Of a DNA stretch of 9,003 nt, positions 6,675-9,003 are shown in pieces. Source of the DNA: an uncultured Neisseria sp. (lineage in GTDB: Bacteria > Pseudomonadota > Gammaproteobacteria > Burkholderiales > Neisseriaceae); contig CALFOA010000280.1 in assembly GCA_937919795.1 (NCBI GenBank), forward strand, positions 1 through 9,003, in the 5' to 3' direction. The notes under the pieces were generated by a model. It saw only the letters and a list, made by a program, of their open reading frames with translations. It was not told the DNA's origin and did not search any database. Position numbers and translations under genes: made by a program. Each line of letters starts with the position of its first letter. Position 1 is the first letter of the stretch.

Positions 6675-7267
6675 GCGCCACCCCGGGCGGCGCATTGTTG
6701 CGGTGCGTTGGCATCAGCCGGTAATTTTTGCAGGGTATCAAATACCAAACGCAGGGTAAGCCGCTGGCTTTCCAACAATAATTCGCGTGGTGTACCGTCT
6801 GCTTTCAGGGTGCGGCTGATGGTCCATTCAAATTGTTGCAAACGGCCTTGCGGGTCGATTTGATGCGGTACGCCTTTTACCCACTGCCCTTGGCTCCAAA
6901 TATTGAGATACTGCACCGGCAAAGAATAACCCAGCAGGCGTTCGCTTAATTCTTGCGCGCTACCGGCTTCAAACACTTGGCCGTTGCTGTTTACCGCCAG
7001 CACGCCGCGGCTGTCTTGGCACAATTGGCCGACGGTGCTACCGATCGGGGTGTTGACATCTATGGTTTGCACGCCATTTTGGTAAGTCCAGTCAAAGTTG
7101 GCATAAGAGCCCTTATCGTTCATTTTTACCGCCAAGCGACCATCGGCGTTGAAGTCTTCTATACTCCCCTGCTCGCGCCAATCGTTGGTACGCGGGGCAA
7201 TGGTAGTACACGCCGCCAGCAACAGGGCGACGGTTATGGCGATCAGGGATTTATATTTGCTGTTCAT
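6671..7267 (-). CDS. lolB: Outer-membrane lipoprotein LolB (lipoprotein insertion)
   Basis: Outer-membrane-anchored receptor that accepts lipoproteins from the periplasmic carrier LolA and inserts them in the inner leaflet of the outer membrane. The 198-residue product starts with a lipoprotein signal, basic NSKYK then IAITVALLLAAC, with lipobox LAAC and acylated Cys20. Family-typical stretches follow: GRLAVK at 43-48, FDW at 58-60, a TPIGSTVGQL segment at 73-82, and LLGYSLPVQYLNIWSQG at 111-127. The ATG at 7267 has AAGGAAG seven bases upstream. A TTG immediately before it (7270) is in frame but is too close to that site. The gene follows the TPR gene across an uptake-sequence hairpin and overlaps ispE by four bases. 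This adjacency to ispE is common in betaproteobacteria and supports the call, since LolB sequences are divergent. Confidence 0.93.
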   Translation of the reverse strand: MNSKYKSLIAITVALLLAACTTIAPRTNDWREQGSIEDFNADGRLAVKMNDKGSYANFDWTYQNGVQTIDVNTPIGSTVGQLCQDSRGVLAVNSNGQVFEAGSAQELSERLLGYSLPVQYLNIWSQGQWVKGVPHQIDPQGRLQQFEWTISRTLKADGTPRELLLESQRLTLRLVFDTLQKLPADANAPQQCAARGGA

Positions 7268-7306
7268 CAATCAACTTCCTTTGCGGTTTTAGGCAATGAA
7301 TTGAAA

Positions 7307-7338
7307 TGCCTGTCTGAAAGCTTCCTTTCAGACAGGCC
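7307..7338. repeat. Inverted pair of DNA uptake sequences forming a hairpin (possible terminator)
   Basis: TGCCTGTCTGAA at 7307-7318 is an exact copy of the uptake-sequence dialect reported for N. wadsworthii (recalled). The facing copy, read on the minus strand at 7338-7327, is GGCCTGTCTGAA with one mismatch. Together they make a 13-bp perfect stem (7308-7320 with 7325-7337) and a four-base loop. The hairpin begins six bases after the TPR stop codon. Neisseriaceae often place inverted uptake sequences at gene ends as terminators. Here the minus-strand sequence that follows is ATTTCAATTC, not a proper U-tract, so I expect leaky termination or 3'-end protection with read-through into lolB. Confidence 0.85.
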
Positions 7339-7343
7339 TATTA

Positions 7344-9003
7344 TTACTTAGTGGGAGACGGCACACCCAAACGGCGCATGGTTTGCAGTAACATCGCGCG
7401 CTTGCCTTCTTTTTGCTGCAAGCCTTGCTCGAATACCCGCTTAGCATCTTGTTGACGCCCCAGCTTCCAATAGACCTCGCCCAAATGTGCAGCTACTTCG
7501 GGATCGGGAAACTCTTTAAAGGCAAACTCCAGATAAGGCAAGGCCATTTCGGTTTCGCCTTTCAGGAAATACGCCCAACCCATGCTGTCGTTGATGGCGG
7601 CCGATTCGGGTTCTTGCTGGTAAGCGGCCTGAATCAGCTGGAAGGCTTCATCGATATTGGGATTAGGCAGTAACAGCAAGGTATAGCCCAACGCGTTCAT
7701 GCCGCCGGCGGTATTGGGTTTTAATTCCTGATAACGGCGCAAGTCGGCAATCGCTTTTTGCGGATCATTTAACTGGTCGGCATACACCATGGCACGTTGA
7801 TAGAGAATATCGGCCATTTTTTCGCTGTTTTCCGGCTGCTTGGCGGTGCGGGTATACAACTGATTTAATTCCTGCAAGGCTTGGCGCGCATTGTCTTGCT
7901 TGGCAATGGCAAACAACTGCACTCGCAGCAGGTCTCCGTCATTGAAAAAACGGCCTTGCTGTTCGGGCAGTGAACGGGCGCGGCGGGCGATATCAAGCGC
8001 TTGGCGCCAATTGCCCTCTTCGGCGCTAATCGATGCCTGCAACACGGCTTTATCAAACACAAAATCGGGCGACTGGACTTTATTGGCCCACTCGCGAGCT
8101 TGGGCAAACTGTTTGGCATCAGCACTGCGCATGGCGGCCACTACCGCCGCACGGCTTTTTTGTTCCTGAGTGCCGTATTTATAGGCTTGGTTGAGGTAGC
8201 CCATGGTAGTCTGCAAATCGTCTTTCTGCTTCATAGAAAGGAAAGCCGCTTGCAGATAGAGGTCGCCATCAGGATTTTCCGCCAGCAGTTTTTGCAACAA
8301 AGCATAAGCTTCGTCGTTTTTTCCGGCGTGTATCAAGCTTTCCAGCTTGATTTGCTGCCACAGCGGCGAGAGTTTGTCGGTATTGGTCTCGGCAAAGAAT
8401 CGATTCAGAATCTCCGGTTGCTGCTGGCCGATTAAACGTAAGGTCAATTCAGTGGCCGGCAGAATGGACGTATCGAGTTCAGACAGGCGTTTTAAGGCTT
8501 TTACCGCCTCTCGCTCGTCACCGGCATAAGCGCTGTAAATCGCATCGGTCATCACCGCTTCCGGCATCTCCGGATATTTTTTTGCTTCGGCGTGTACCGC
8601 TTTATCGATTTGCTTGGCCAAACCCGGGCGCTGTACGCCCGCTTGCGCCAACAACAAGAACAAACGGCTGCGCTGCTCCTCATCGGCCTGATTCATCACT
8701 TCGCGGATATTTTTGCGGATATTGTCCACATCGCCAAAGGTTACACTACGAGCCCAAGTCATGCGCCGTTGCGCGGTACCGGGAGTCGGCTCGACTTCGC
8801 GCCATTTCTGATAAACCGCTTCGGCCTGCTCATAAGCATGCAGCGACATCGCCATTTCCATGGCACGCTCGGCTACTTGCGGATCTTTGCTTCGCTCGAA
8901 CATGACGATATAAGTGGCCAACGCCGTACCGGCATCGCCTTTTTGCAAAGCCATCTCGCCGCCCATCAGCACAAAAATTTCATTGGTGCGCTTCACAATA
9001 TCG
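7344..9003 (-). CDS. Tetratricopeptide-repeat protein, N-terminus beyond window edge
   Basis: A helical-repeat scaffold protein, probably exported and involved in envelope assembly; the exact role is unknown. The frame is open from the window edge to the stop at 7344, more than 550 codons. A GTG at 8996 is in frame, but coding continues upstream of it (GAT ATT), so it need not be the start and the signal region expected from longer relatives is missing. TPR-like helix pairs are clearest near the C-terminus: ILYQRAMVYADQLNDPQKAI then YQELKPNTAGGMNALGYTLL around 7690-7820, and NDSMGWAYFLKGETEMALPY then DPEVAAHLGEVYWKLGRQQD around 7440-7590. The N-terminal part has weaker repeats rich in Ala, Gln and Glu. 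The C-terminal DSMGWAYF...AAHLGEVYW pattern is typical of the TPR proteins found before lolB-ispE in betaproteobacteria. An uptake-sequence hairpin follows the stop. Confidence 0.9.
   Translation of the reverse strand, partial: DIVKRTNEIFVLMGGEMALQKGDAGTALATYIVMFERSKDPQVAERAMEMAMSLHAYEQAEAVYQKWREVEPTPGTAQRRMTWARSVTFGDVDNIRKNIREVMNQADEEQRSRLFLLLAQAGVQRPGLAKQIDKAVHAEAKKYPEMPEAVMTDAIYSAYAGDEREAVKALKRLSELDTSILPATELTLRLIGQQQPEILNRFFAETNTDKLSPLWQQIKLESLIHAGKNDEAYALLQKLLAENPDGDLYLQAAFLSMKQKDDLQTTMGYLNQAYKYGTQEQKSRAAVVAAMRSADAKQFAQAREWANKVQSPDFVFDKAVLQASISAEEGNWRQALDIARRARSLPEQQGRFFNDGDLLRVQLFAIAKQDNARQALQELNQLYTRTAKQPENSEKMADILYQRAMVYADQLNDPQKAIADLRRYQELKPNTAGGMNALGYTLLLLPNPNIDEAFQLIQAAYQQEPESAAINDSMGWAYFLKGETEMALPYLEFAFKEFPDPEVAAHLGEVYWKLGRQQDAKRVFEQGLQQKEGKRAMLLQTMRRLGVPSPTK
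8478..8489 (-). repeat. DNA uptake sequence with one mismatch inside the TPR gene
   Basis: On the minus strand CGCCTGTCTGAA matches TGCCTGTCTGAA at 11 of 12 bases. It lies in the coding frame as Arg-Leu-Ser-Glu. A single copy of this quality inside a gene is typical of uptake-sequence distribution in Neisseriaceae housekeeping genes, where the motif is tolerated as codons. Confidence 0.6.

Noticed and set aside
6693..6695. ATG at 6695 as the ispE start
   Set aside because: No Shine-Dalgarno site and a 25-base overlap with lolB; the ATGA overlap at 6674 fits better and gives the family length.
8001..8435. 144-codon plus-strand frame opposite the TPR gene
   Set aside because: It is a shadow frame of the TPR coding sequence with no independent start signal or recognisable domain.
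8994..8996. GTG as true start of the TPR gene
   Set aside because: The same frame continues to the window edge without a stop, and no ribosome site can be judged because the upstream sequence is missing; the gene is treated as partial.

Overview
The window looks like the chromosome of a betaproteobacterium of the family Neisseriaceae. Three things point there. The prs and rplY products read like the Neisseria proteins. The gene order (TPR protein - lolB - ispE - tRNA-Gln - prs - rplY) is the one I know from Neisseria and related betaproteobacteria. An exact copy of TGCCTGTCTGAA lies at 7307-7318; this is the DNA uptake sequence dialect reported for Neisseria wadsworthii and N. shayeganii ('wadDUS', from memory), and it forms an inverted pair between two genes. 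The species is an inference. Every gene I can support lies on the minus strand, so transcription runs from high to low coordinates.

Housekeeping block (9003 down to 3755). A tetratricopeptide-repeat protein, whose N-terminus lies beyond the window edge, is followed by an uptake-sequence hairpin and then lolB, which inserts lipoproteins into the outer membrane. lolB overlaps ispE (isoprenoid precursor kinase) by four bases. Fifteen bases after ispE come two tandem tRNA-Gln(UUG) genes that differ at three positions, two of which are a compensatory pair, and then a terminator hairpin. A well-formed sigma-70-type promoter starts a second unit, prs (PRPP synthase) and rplY (ribosomal protein L25, long form), which ends at a strong intrinsic terminator.

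Secretion block (about 3503 down to 1). After an AT-rich intergenic stretch of about 350 bases come a TolC-family outer-membrane channel and, 42 bases later, an ABC transporter of the type I secretion LssB/LapB kind. The transporter is almost complete but runs off the window at its C-terminus. The periplasmic adaptor (HlyD/LapC type) and the secreted substrate are not in the window and are probably beyond position 1 or elsewhere. Hand-counted lines suggest this block is more AT-rich than the TPR/lolB end.

I found no CRISPR array, transposase, prophage gene or clearly new system. The most rewarding points are the recurrence of the uptake-sequence core CTGTCTGA (six copies, four of them inside genes and all read in the same frame as Leu-Ser-Asp/Glu), the compensatory tRNA pair, a possible upstream start for prs, and the type I secretion locus with its palindromic upstream region.
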